Assembly (NCBI GenBank): GCA_035626395.1
Contig: DASPNR010000011.1
Location: 1-64,000, forward strand
Direction: 5' to 3'
Origin: Candidatus Limnocylindrales bacterium
GTDB lineage: Bacteria > Desulfobacterota > Binatia > UBA1149 > CAITLU01
DNA: 64,000 nucleotides
Made by a program: the position numbers and the translations under genes. This document shows, piece after piece, positions 44,047-52,467 of the stretch. Every line of letters starts with the position of its first letter. Within the stretch, counting starts at the first letter, position 1. The notes below the pieces were generated by a model. The model worked only from the letters and a program-made list of their open reading frames with translations. It had not been told where the DNA came from and did not search any database.

Positions 44047-44651
44047 ATCGCCGGCCGCGCGATCCTACTCAGGCCGTCGTCGCCTACCACCGCCGCGATG
44101 CCGGCAGTCGATCTTCTGTAACCTGGCGGTGGGCGGAGGTATCGGAGATCCGTTCTCTGCGGACTGGACCGCAGATTCCCTGATACTCGGGAATTTACTG
44201 GGAGTTCTCGCGACTGGCTGCCTAGCGGCGAGTCTGCTGCGCTTGCCTGAATCCGAGTGAATTCCCTGAACCACCGAACAGAATGCCTCGCCGGATCAGG
44301 GAACGCGCGGGAACGCAGTCGCCTGCGCGTGGGATGCCAATGTCGGGCCAATCGTTGGCATCATTCGCGAGAGACTTTTGTCACCAAAAGCTGTGGGAAT
44401 TGTCACCGGAATTCGGGGCGTCCCGAAAAAATCGCTGTTGGTCCCAGCGGTCAGCAAAATTAGATGGGGCCAATTTTCGTAGGCCCTCGCGACAGAATCG
44501 AAGCCCCGGAGCCATTGTCTCGTGAAGACAGAAGACGGGCCCTCCAAATACCGAGAACTCCGCCGGCTTCCGTTCCATTCCATCAAAAACGTGCCGTACT
44601 GGGCGTAAACTCAGAGTTGCTTCTGGGTACACTTCAGGTTATCTCTGGCGC
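44047..44651. other. Lower-G+C non-coding stretch with small inverted repeats
   Basis: About 600 bases with no convincing gene. It is visibly richer in A+T than its surroundings. It contains TTCCCTGAT/ATCAGGGAA (44176-44184 and 44295-44303), a CTTTTG-TCAC-CAAAAG hairpin (44375-44390) and AAAATT/AATTTT (44456-44477). The last two could be operators or promoter parts of the toxin-antitoxin fusion downstream; the whole may be a decayed mobile segment. Confidence 0.45.
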
Positions 44652-45284
44652 GTGTGGGAGTTGGAATTCACGCGCGATGCCGCGAGGGCGCTTCTGCGGA
44701 TGCCGAGAGACCAGACTCTTCGTATCCGCCGCAAGCTCGACGAACTGGCGAAGAACCCGCAGGCGGCCGCCAACGTCAAGAAGCTGACGGAGCATCCGGG
44801 CTACCGTCTGAGAGTCGGCGACTGGCGCGTCGTGTATTTGCTCGACCATGGACGCATCGTGATCCAGGTAATCCGAGTCGCGAAGCGAGGTGTATCGATG
44901 AGTGTCCGAATTCTCGAAGCCAATGGGAAGCCTGCGTTCGCAGTGCTTGCTTACGATGAATACCAGGCGCTGCGCGCGTTGGCCGACGACGCGGAGGACA
45001 CCGCCGCGCTCGTTCGTTTCGCGAAGCGCTACGCCGCGGGCAAGGAGGAGACGGTCCCTGCCGCTGTCGTCAATCGGCTGCTGGCCGGGGAGACTCCGCT
45101 GCGCGTATGGCGCGAGCACCGCGGTATGACGGCAGCCCAGGTCGCGGCGTCCGTCGACATCACTCCCGCCCACGTCTTCAAGCTGGAATCCGGCAAAGGG
45201 GATCCTTCGGTCGCGCTGCTACGCCGGCTTGCGAAGGTGCTTCGCGTGTCGCTCGAAGACCTAGTCGGAGCTGAACCGGACTGA
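44652..45284 (+). CDS. RelE/ParE-like toxin fused to Xre antitoxin
   Basis: A 210-codon frame joins two normally separate genes. Residues 1-82 are a RelE-type mRNA-interferase-like toxin (WELEFTRDAARALLRMP, GYRLRVGDWRVVYLLD). Residues 83-210 are the cognate antitoxin: MSVRILEANGKPAFAVL, then an HTH_3 domain (REHRGMTAAQVAASVDITPAHVFKLESG). At the joint, the +1 frame still reads SEVYR followed by TGA overlapping the antitoxin ATG at 44898, the classic ending and ATGA coupling of this toxin family. One missing base near 44886 thus explains the fusion. The toxin is likely inactive or self-restrained; the antitoxin can still start at 44898. GTG start. Confidence 0.82.
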   Translation: MWELEFTRDAARALLRMPRDQTLRIRRKLDELAKNPQAAANVKKLTEHPGYRLRVGDWRVVYLLDHGRIVIQVIRVAKRGVSMSVRILEANGKPAFAVLAYDEYQALRALADDAEDTAALVRFAKRYAAGKEETVPAAVVNRLLAGETPLRVWREHRGMTAAQVAASVDITPAHVFKLESGKGDPSVALLRRLAKVLRVSLEDLVGAEPD

Positions 45285-45293
45285 AGGGGATAA

Positions 45294-45406
45294 GGGATAG
45301 GAACAACAAGCGGCCATCTCCAAGCGTCGCCGGTCGAATCCGTCGGCCGCGCGCCGCAGCTCTGGGTCCGTCCGATCGGTCCCCCACCTTGCCGACCTGG
45401 CCGGGC
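45294..45406 (+). repeat. Direct repeat copy 1 (113 bp)
   Basis: Matches 50209..50337 in the same orientation, with 3 mismatches near its left end and a 16-base gap relative to copy 2. It begins 10 bases after the toxin-antitoxin stop and ends exactly where the coding match of the broken dehydrogenase begins. Confidence 0.93.
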
Positions 45407-47546
45407 GTGCTGCGCATCGACGTCGACATGCGTGGAGGCGACGTCAGCCATCCGATCTGGCGCCAGCCGCTGACGAAAATGACCGACAACTACTACATTC
45501 CCAGCGACAACCCTTTCGTCGGTGTCACCGACGCGCTCGAGGAGTTCTACGCCATCGGCCTTCGCAGCCCTCACCGCATGACGCACGATGCCGCCGACGA
45601 CCTGACCTGGATCGCCGACGCCGGCCAGAACAATCGCGAGGAGCTCGACATCCTGCAGGCTGGCGCCAATTTCCAGTGGAACTGGCGCGAAGGCAGCATC
45701 GCCTTCGAGGACCACCTCGGGGTTCCCAGCCCGCTCATCGGCACCGGACCGATCCGATCCTGGATTACGACCGCAGCCTGGGCGGGACCATCATCGGCGG
45801 ATACGTCGATCGCGGCAGCCGTTACGCGATCTCTACGGCAGGTACATCTACGGCGACTACCTCTCGGGCCGCGTCGGGGCCCTTCGGTACGGGAAGACCG
45901 GGCAGACCGTTTCGGTGCTGGAGAACACCCTTCTCATGCAGACGCCGTTCCGCTTCCGCGAGGATGGGATCACCTCCTTCGGAGTCGACCATGCCGGCGA
46001 GATGCACCTCTTGACGCTCGGCGAGCCGGGTCAGATCCACAAGATCGTGGCCGCTCCCAAGGATCCCGGCGCGATGCCTCTTCTGCTCTCGCAGACCGGG
46101 CTCTTCACCGATCTGTCGCCGCTGACGCCGCGCACCGGTCTGGTTCCGTACTGGGTGCGCAGCCCCCTATGGTCGGATGGCGCGCTCAAGCGGCGCTGGC
46201 TGGCGGTCCCCACGGGTAGCTCCATCACGTACTCGACCGACGGCGCGTGGACGTTCCCGGCCGGCAGCGTCTTCGTCAAGCACTTCGACCTAGCCACGTC
46301 GACCGCACAGCTGACACCGCTGGAGACGCGTGTGCTGGTGATGCAGGCCAGCCGGCAGCTCTATGGCGCAACATATCGATGGCGCGCCGATGCAAGCGAT
46401 GCCGATCTCACACCGAGCCCTTCGAGGCCGAGATCGCCGTGCAGACCGGCGGCGGCACGCGAATGCAGACCTACTGGTTTCCCGGCCCCAACGGCTGCCT
46501 GACCTGCCACACGGGCGGCGCCGGCCAGGTCCTCGGAATCAAGTCGCGCCATCCGACCGGCCTGACCGCCGACGCCTCGCTCGACTCGGATCTCGATCAG
46601 CTGCAGTGGCTGAGCGATGCCTCGTACTTCTCGACGCCGTTGAGCGACGAGGCCATCGCCGCGATCGAGCCGTTGCGCGCGTTGGACGACGAGACGGCGA
46701 CGGCCGAGACGCACGTGCGCTCGTATCTGGATTCGAACTACTCGCACTGCCACGGTGCTATCGTGATCGACCGTGCGCTGTGGGACGGCCGCTTTACCAC
46801 GCCGCTTGCGGAGCAGGGCCTGGTCATGGGCGAGCTGGCCGGCGACTATGCCAGCGACGCCGCGCGGGTGGTGCGGCCCGGTGTCCCGTCGCTGTCGATC
46901 CTCCATCAGCGAACCGAAACGACGGATCGCGCCGCTCGCATGCCATCGGTCGGACGCGCCGAGCGTGACGAGGAGTTCGTCACCGTTCTGGAGGAGTGGA
47001 TCAAGAGCCTGCCGCCTCCGCCTTACCGGTGTCCGCCGGCAGTGCGCGAACCGTCACCGTGCCGCGACCGGCAGCAGGAGAAGGCGCACTTGCGAATAGA
47101 TGCAGGCGCGCAAGGCGACAGGCTGGGTTGGGATCACGTCCACGGACCGCAGGTGACGGCCGCCGAGCTGCTCGATCCGTCCGTTGATTCGACAGCGAGC
47201 TACGCGCTGTGCGTTCACGACGACGGCGCGCTCTCACGCGAGCTCATCTTCGCGAACGAGTGCGCCGAGCCGGCGTGTTGGACCGCACGCAGTCCCGGCA
47301 CGCTTGCCTACCCGGACCGCAACGTCTCGGGCGCAGTGGCCGGGGCGCGTCTTCGCGCCGGCGCCGGCCGTACCCGCTTCTCGCTTGCTGGCGGAGGGCC
47401 TGCATCCTTCGAGGCTGCCGGTGGCCACTCCGGTGGTTGCCGAGCTGTCGATGAGCCGCGACGGTGTCGAGCAGTGGTGCGTGCGCGCCGAGCTCGACGC
47501 CGTGCGGCGCAACACCGCGGTGCAGGCGCGGCTGACCACGCAATGA
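45407..47546 (+). pseudogene. Broken sugar dehydrogenase/TIGR03806-type secreted protein
   Basis: Pieces of one long protein lie in changing frames. First comes a glucose/sorbosone-dehydrogenase-type propeller (VLRIDVD, SDNPFV, GLRSPHRM, DAGQNNREE, later LYGRYIYGDYLSGR); then a TIGR03806-like part (GLVPYWVRSPLWSDGALKRRW, WFPGPNGCLTCHTGG, a c-type-heme-like CxxCH); then a C-terminal domain (YALCVHDDGA, ACWTA). Frameshifts: a CGATC tandem duplication at 45750-45759, about one base lost near 45832, an extra AC at 46410-46413, and at least one more after about 47030 and one after 47330. The 5' end with the signal peptide is missing at the repeat. Not functional. Confidence 0.88.
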
Positions 47547-47631
47547 TGCCTAGTAGGTAGTATGCTTCCATCGGTGCGGCTCAGTTCATCACCACGAACG
47601 TCGCCGACGTGCTGTACTTGCCGCTCTTGTT

Positions 47632-49995
47632 TCACGGCGCGCAACTGCCATTGGCGGTGCCGTCGTCGATCACGTCGCAATCGAACGGTAGCTCGCCCGC
47701 TTGACGGTAGATGCGGCAAGCTCGACAGATCACGCCGCGGTGCATGCACTGCGTGAACACTTGCGGTGAAGACGTTGCGCATTGACCCGGCAAAAGTCGC
47801 GCCAATTCTGTCGGAGCGCAGCTCAGCAGAACGGTTCGCTCCAGCTTGTCGAGCGCACGAAACAGCAGGCGGTCCTCCTTGGGTGTGTCGCCCGGGGCGG
47901 CTGTCAAGCAATACGCGAAGCTCTGCGGTGCGGTCACTTTGCCTTGATCGATGCGGACGTCCGTGCAGGCCGTGTAGCGGCGCATGTACTTGGCCATGAC
48001 ACCGTCGACGGCTTTAACAGTTAGCTTTTGACAGCGTGCGCCCGATGAGTTCTGGCTGCGGATGACCGGTGCCGCGGATATGTCTCGTCCAAACAGGTCT
48101 TCGAGAAGGGCGGTCCGCTCGGCGACCGCTGCATCGATGGCGGCGGCCATGCCGGCGTAACCGTACTCGACTTTGCTGCACTCCGGCCATTCAGAGGCGA
48201 TCGCGTCGTCGCGTGCGGCAGCGAGGCTATCATTGGGGCTGTCGACGCAGTCGCCGAAATCATCGCGGGCAGCCTGCGCATCCGACAGGCACGACAGGCT
48301 CTGTCGTGCCTGCATCGAGCTCACGTTTATCGCCGTTCGATTCGCGACACCGATGCAGGCCTCGCCGATCTGGCTGATCCGTGGCTCGCGCGAACACGAA
48401 GGTGAACACCCGTCTACCGCTTCAGTATTCGCGTCGTCGCACTCCTCGGCCGGCGTTTCCAGTAGCCCGTTGCCGCACGTCGGGACGAGAGGCGTGCCGA
48501 GGACAGGGCCGAACACGTCACTTTCTTGGCCATCCGCCGTGACAGCACTCGCGAAATACTGATAACCGATACCGGCCTGAAGCGGACGGTCGAGAAAGGA
48601 ACTTTCCACGCCGTCGGCGATCAACTCCAGCGGTGAATCTGCCAACGATCGGTAGATGCGGAAGCGGTACGGCCATGGGTGGATGACGTCGATACGCACC
48701 GCGTCCGTCAGATCCGAGGAGGTTGTGATTCCCGTCGGCGCGATCAGCTCGCGGAATCGCTTCACGGTCTCGTAAGTCTGATCGATCGCCATCGCGCAGG
48801 CCGCGGCGTCGGCCGACCCCGCCGCCACGCCGGTCGGTGCTCCCTCGTAGAGAACTTCCGGGTTGGCGAAGTACGGAATCTGGGGACAGCTCCCCGCGCA
48901 GCCCTCAAAAGAAGCCATCACCGTGCGGAAATCGCCTCGTGGTTCCTGGTAGCCATAGGCGTAGGGAAATGCCGGCACCGACCCGGCGTTCACCCGATCA
49001 TGCTGGCAGCCCATGTTGTGCCCCAGCTCGTGCGCGAGGGTCAGTCCGCCAGGGAGGCAGGAGAAGAGCACCATGCTGAAGGCAGACGACTCGAAGGAGA
49101 CGTCCACGTCCTGCATGAGATAGGCACGGCCGCAGACGTTGTCGGAAGTGTGCGAGACGAAGACGACGAGGTCAGCGAGATAGGCGTTGCGCAGCGCATG
49201 GACCTCATCGAGGACTCCGTCACCGGGATCACGCAGGCTCGGAACGATCGCCGCAGGATCAGGCGATACCTCGGGATAGTCGAGGCCGGCGACATGAGCC
49301 AGCCGGATTCTCGTGATCATGCCGCTATTGTCGTAGGCGTCGTTTGCGGCATCCACAGCAAGCTGAATCTTTGCCTCGGCTGCTGGATCGAATGTCGCGA
49401 TTCGGTTGGTGTAGACCACCAGGACATTGATGACGTCCGAGTGGCGCTCGCGTACAGATGGCAGCGAATGAGTGACGTCCGGAAAGTCACGCCGTTTGTG
49501 TCCGTGGGACGCCCTCAGAGGCTCTCCGTCGCCGTATATGGGCTGTGGCTGCAGTTGCCGGATCCAGTGAAGTCCGTTCGCAGCCGGTTCCACTTCGAAG
49601 GTTGCATAGTCCACCTGAACCCGTGCGACGATGCCGTCCTCCGCGACTACCGCCACCGCTTGACCGACGTCAACGCCCTCGAGCTTGCCGCTCCAGCTCA
49701 GCATGCCACCAGCTCGGTATGTCAAGGCGGTCCGGCGGGCGAAGACGCGGACATCGTCGAACAGATTCAGCTCGACAGTTGATGAGCGTTCCAGCAGCCC
49801 GGCCTCGAGCAGGACGAGCCGTTCGCGCAACGCCCGGCCGGCAATGCCTTCTTTCACCGCCGGCACTGCTTGGAGGGTGGTGGTGATGAGATCCTCAGTG
49901 GCAGGAAAGAAAAGCGGCGGGGCGGCCAACGCATCTATAGCCGCCGCGAGACAAAAGGCGACCACCGGTGCTACTGCGACCGTCTGCCGTGACAT
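47632..49995 (-). CDS. Secreted reprolysin-like zinc metalloprotease
   Basis: A 787-residue exported endopeptidase. Signal peptide (VAPVVAFCLAAAIDALA), a propeptide, and a catalytic domain with HELGHNMGCQHD at 322-333: three His zinc ligands, Glu323, and the Asp of M12-type enzymes. A fibronectin-like segment follows, then a CGNGLLETPAEECDD module with GCSPSCS (DUF4215-type), and a Cys-containing C-terminal domain. Likely degrades extracellular protein. The frame is intact in a region where neighbours are broken, so it may be under selection. Convergent with the pseudogene. Confidence 0.9.
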   Translation of the reverse strand: MSRQTVAVAPVVAFCLAAAIDALAAPPLFFPATEDLITTTLQAVPAVKEGIAGRALRERLVLLEAGLLERSSTVELNLFDDVRVFARRTALTYRAGGMLSWSGKLEGVDVGQAVAVVAEDGIVARVQVDYATFEVEPAANGLHWIRQLQPQPIYGDGEPLRASHGHKRRDFPDVTHSLPSVRERHSDVINVLVVYTNRIATFDPAAEAKIQLAVDAANDAYDNSGMITRIRLAHVAGLDYPEVSPDPAAIVPSLRDPGDGVLDEVHALRNAYLADLVVFVSHTSDNVCGRAYLMQDVDVSFESSAFSMVLFSCLPGGLTLAHELGHNMGCQHDRVNAGSVPAFPYAYGYQEPRGDFRTVMASFEGCAGSCPQIPYFANPEVLYEGAPTGVAAGSADAAACAMAIDQTYETVKRFRELIAPTGITTSSDLTDAVRIDVIHPWPYRFRIYRSLADSPLELIADGVESSFLDRPLQAGIGYQYFASAVTADGQESDVFGPVLGTPLVPTCGNGLLETPAEECDDANTEAVDGCSPSCSREPRISQIGEACIGVANRTAINVSSMQARQSLSCLSDAQAARDDFGDCVDSPNDSLAAARDDAIASEWPECSKVEYGYAGMAAAIDAAVAERTALLEDLFGRDISAAPVIRSQNSSGARCQKLTVKAVDGVMAKYMRRYTACTDVRIDQGKVTAPQSFAYCLTAAPGDTPKEDRLLFRALDKLERTVLLSCAPTELARLLPGQCATSSPQVFTQCMHRGVICRACRIYRQAGELPFDCDVIDDGTANGSCAP

Positions 49996-50011
49996 GGGCC
50001 GAACCTAGCAG

Positions 50012-50461
50012 TCAGGCATTGACTGTGGCCAGCGACTCCACCGCGTTCCTTGGTCTCGGTCGTGACTCCCGTCCCTCAAGCATGGTCACCACCTCGAACG
50101 CCGGCGTGATCGCGACGATCTTGTTCGCGGTGACCAGCATTACCCACAGGTTGCCTTCGGAGTCGAAGCCGCAGCCGTCGGTCAGACCGAGGCTGCGCAG
50201 CACCTCGGGGGATAGGAAGAACAGGCCGCCATCTCCAAGCGTCGCCGGTCGAATCCGTCGGTCTCCTGTCAACTCGGCCGCGCGCCGCAGCTCTGGGTCC
50301 GTCCGATCGGTCCCCCACCTTGCCGACCTGGCCGGGCCGTGCCGCTGCGCCAGCGCGTCGATCTCGAGCGCGGCGAAGTAGGCGTAGCCGGAAGCGAAGT
50401 CGAACCAGAACTCTATTGGTGATGGCGGTTCGCTCATCTCCATACCCTCAGGCCAGTTCAA
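50012..50461 (-). pseudogene. Chimeric remnant: DsbA-like isomerase start joined to SMP-30-like end
   Basis: An open 149-codon frame made of two unrelated parts. Residues about 14-41 (PIEFWFDFASGYAYFAALEI) are the opening of a 2-hydroxychromene-2-carboxylate-isomerase/DsbA-type protein, normally about 200 residues. Residues about 85-130 (LTDGCGFDSEGNLWVMLVT, KIVAITP) are a single blade of an SMP-30/gluconolactonase-type propeller. The repeat shared with 45294 lies at the joint. Probably a recombination product with no function, although the frame is open. TTG at 50461 overlaps the upstream stop; ATGs follow at 50443 and 50437. Confidence 0.7.
50209..50337 (+). repeat. Direct repeat copy 2 (129 bp)
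   Basis: Same orientation as copy 1 at 45294..45406. It holds an extra 16 bases (TCTCCTGTCAACTCGG) flanked by CGG, so copy 1 could be derived from it by a deletion between the CGG triplets. Read on the minus strand it is part of the open frame of the chimeric remnant, so this may be the source copy. Confidence 0.93.
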
Positions 50462-50967
50462 CGCGGAACGAGTTGGACGATCGGAATCGTGCGGCCGGCC
50501 TGCGCAGCTCGCGCGCGATAGCCTTTGAACTCCGGGAAGACTTTATCCGCAAGCTGCCAGAGCCGCTGTCGCTCGGCGTCGTCCTCGACGACGACGGCGC
50601 GCAACGGAACGCCGCCGTAGATGACGTCGAAATTCTTGCGAAGGTTGTGGTACCACGCCGGGTGCTCCGGCAGGCCGCGCTTCGATGCAATGATCGTGAC
50701 TCGGTCGCCGTCGTGGAAGTAGAGCGTGGCGTTGAAACGCGGCTGGCCGGTCCGGGCGCCTCGCGTCTCCAGCAGCGCGGTTGGAAGCGGGCTGGCGGTG
50801 CTGAGGCGGCCGTTCGTGAGCCTGAGGAGGAAGGGGTCGAGCTTCCAGGAGATGTTGGTGGAGATCCAGGCGCCGAGGCTTGTGGAGGAAAGGCGCGCGA
50901 GGGCGAGGTAGAGGCGGCTGCGCGGCTTATTTGGATCGACGTAAGGGAGCATCAGTCGCGACGCCAT
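50458..50967 (-). CDS. F420-type (Ddn-like) nitroreductase family protein
   Basis: A 169-residue split-barrel protein. ALLETRGARTGQPRFNATLY and VTIIASKRGLPEHPAWYHNLRKN are the deazaflavin-dependent nitroreductase (Ddn) signature, where these segments bind coenzyme F420. Such enzymes reduce quinones or activated double bonds. Its presence suggests the cell makes or acquires F420, as known in actinobacteria and some uncultured soil lineages. Its stop overlaps the start of the chimeric remnant downstream. Confidence 0.87.
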   Translation of the reverse strand: MASRLMLPYVDPNKPRSRLYLALARLSSTSLGAWISTNISWKLDPFLLRLTNGRLSTASPLPTALLETRGARTGQPRFNATLYFHDGDRVTIIASKRGLPEHPAWYHNLRKNFDVIYGGVPLRAVVVEDDAERQRLWQLADKVFPEFKGYRARAAQAGRTIPIVQLVPR

Positions 50968-51343
50968 GCTTCAGCTGTCAGCAACGGATTCGGCAACTCG
51001 AGGTCACAAACTGTGACCTCAAGTTCGAGATACTCTTTCGCACCGGAGCGACTATCCATGTGGCTGTCCGAGCATCAAAGCGGCACCCACTGAAAGGGAA
51101 GCGGGATGGTGGCGGTGCGTCTCTCCATCGCGTTCGACACGACGGGCGGAGAGCTGGCTTGCACAGCAGATCCAGTACGACCCGGCCGCGGTCGAGCGGA
51201 AGCGAAAAACACTGGGAGTAAAGCCTATCGCCGCGTGACGGGTCGGGATTGAGTCGCCTAACGATTGCCTGAGCGGCGGGCGCCCTGCGCCTTCAGCAAC
51301 ACCGCCTCGTCCCGTCCGCTGCATGTGTAGTTGGACCCACCGC
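50968..51343. other. Intergenic, no gene seen
   Basis: About 375 bases between the Ddn-like gene and the end of the broken toxin. Short frames exist but none looks like protein. It should hold the Ddn-like gene promoter. Confidence 0.5.
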
Positions 51344-51609
51344 TCACAGCTGCTTTAACAACCTTTCGTATTCCGGGTGCGTTCCGATCCAGAACCAGAC
51401 AACTTCGTCCCCATCGACCGTCGCTACCGCTCGGTGTCCCAAGCCGATCCGAGCAGAATAAATTGGAAGTTGCGGATGTACCGGCTTGAACTGCAGGCTG
51501 GGATGCGAGGGGTTGTCTTTGAAGAGGCGGTAGGAGCTGCGCGCCCGCGCACGAACGTGGGCCGGAAGCGCCTCCAGCGCCGCGACCGGGCCGTGGTCTT
51601 CGATGTCAC
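51344..51609 (-). pseudogene. ParE/RelE-like toxin with a one-base frameshift
   Basis: The GTG at 51609 overlaps the antitoxin stop (GTGA) and begins TSKTTAR, the usual toxin N-terminus; the rest of the toxin (AALEALPAHVRARARSSYRLF, YSARIGLGHRAV, VVWFWIGTHPEYERLL) is in another frame to 51344. Restoring one T near 51585 gives TTARF-AALEALP, matching the family. So the toxin is cut by a single-base deletion, while the antitoxin upstream is intact. Confidence 0.82.
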
Positions 51610-51824
51610 AGTTTGTCGGGATCAAGTGGCTCGGTGCGCCCGGCCCTGTGCTCGGCCAGCGCTTCTTCTGCAAGTTTCTCCAGAGCAGGCAGCGGTGCTG
51701 CGAGAGCCGCATCCCTTGCATCCTCCGCACGAATCTCCTCGAGGATGGCCGCAGCGAGTTCGTCTTGCTCGCGATCGGACAGCCGCGACGCGATCTCGAA
51801 AGCCTTCTGGAGAGCCTTTGTCAT
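51606..51824 (-). CDS. Small antitoxin of a type II pair
   Basis: A 72-residue, mostly helical acidic protein (ALQKAFEIASRLSDREQDELAAAILEEI). This composition is typical of the antitoxins that precede the YSxRIGxGYRA-type toxins. It has no separate DNA-binding domain visible. Stop and toxin start overlap by 4 bases. With the toxin frameshifted it is no longer needed for neutralisation, but could still act in trans on related toxins. Confidence 0.8.
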   Translation of the reverse strand: MTKALQKAFEIASRLSDREQDELAAAILEEIRAEDARDAALAAPLPALEKLAEEALAEHRAGRTEPLDPDKL

Positions 51825-52218
51825 AGCAATACGATCCTACTCCTACACGGCGTGCCAGACCAATCCGCGTTGACTTTGGTCCAACGGATGCGAAGCGCGT
51901 GATGCTCGGCGGATCGAGAAGTCCAGTGGGGCCGTCCTCTTCTTTCATCTGGCGGGCCGCTTCACGCCAACCAGAGGCCCGGCGTCAGCGGCCGGTGTCG
52001 CCAGCGAAGCGAGCCGCCGGGCTCTTGTACTTTCGCCTCACCGCCGACCCTACGGGAACCGGCCAAATCGCACTTGGAGAAACTCGGCCATATCGGCGGA
52101 GATCGACCCGAACCCAGTTCAGAGAGAAGCGTCCGCGCCCACTGGATCACCAGAAGCCCCGGCAATCCCGCAATTGTCGCGTCGTCGTCTGTGAACCGTC
52201 GTTTCGCAGAAAATGAAG
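51825..52218. other. Intergenic between tRNA-Ser and the antitoxin
   Basis: About 390 bases without a credible gene. Short frames crossing the tRNA are spurious. This is where an attachment site of an element integrated at the tRNA 3' end would lie; I saw no integrase fragment. Confidence 0.45.
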
Positions 52219-52310
52219 TGGCGGAGAGGGTGGGATTTGAACCCACGGTACCTGTTACAGTACACACGCGTTCCAGGCGTGCTCCTTAAACCGTGCTCGG
52301 ACACCTCTCC
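52219..52310 (-). tRNA. tRNA-Ser(GGA)
   Basis: Acceptor stem GGAGAGG (52310-52304) pairs with CCTCTCC (52229-52223); anticodon loop CTGGAAC gives anticodon GGA; a long class II variable arm is present; T-arm GGTTCAAATCC is standard; discriminator G and an encoded CCA end at 52219. Reads UCC (and UCU) serine codons. Confidence 0.96.
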
Positions 52311-52467
52311 GTTCGTGGAACGAAGAAAGTAGCCGCGCCCGCCGCGGCTTGCAACGCTTGCATCTCGACGCAGCACGCGCACGCTTCGGCAGCCCGAAAG
52401 CGGAGCGGCGACGAGAAATCGACACGCGCCTACGCCGCGTTTCGCACGCCAGCGGCGGCCGCCTCCA

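Larger units (their letters stand above)
44047..52218. mobile_element. Candidate genomic island at tRNA-Ser
   Basis: The region lies at the 3' side of the tRNA-Ser gene and concentrates toxin-antitoxin genes, frameshifted genes, a duplicated segment and atypical composition. No integrase and no copy of the tRNA end at the far side were seen, so the limits and the mobility are inferred. Confidence 0.35.

Noticed and set aside
45750..47546. Reading the dehydrogenase pieces as several separate genes
   Set aside because: The pieces join into one known domain order when short duplications or deletions are undone, so they are one broken gene.
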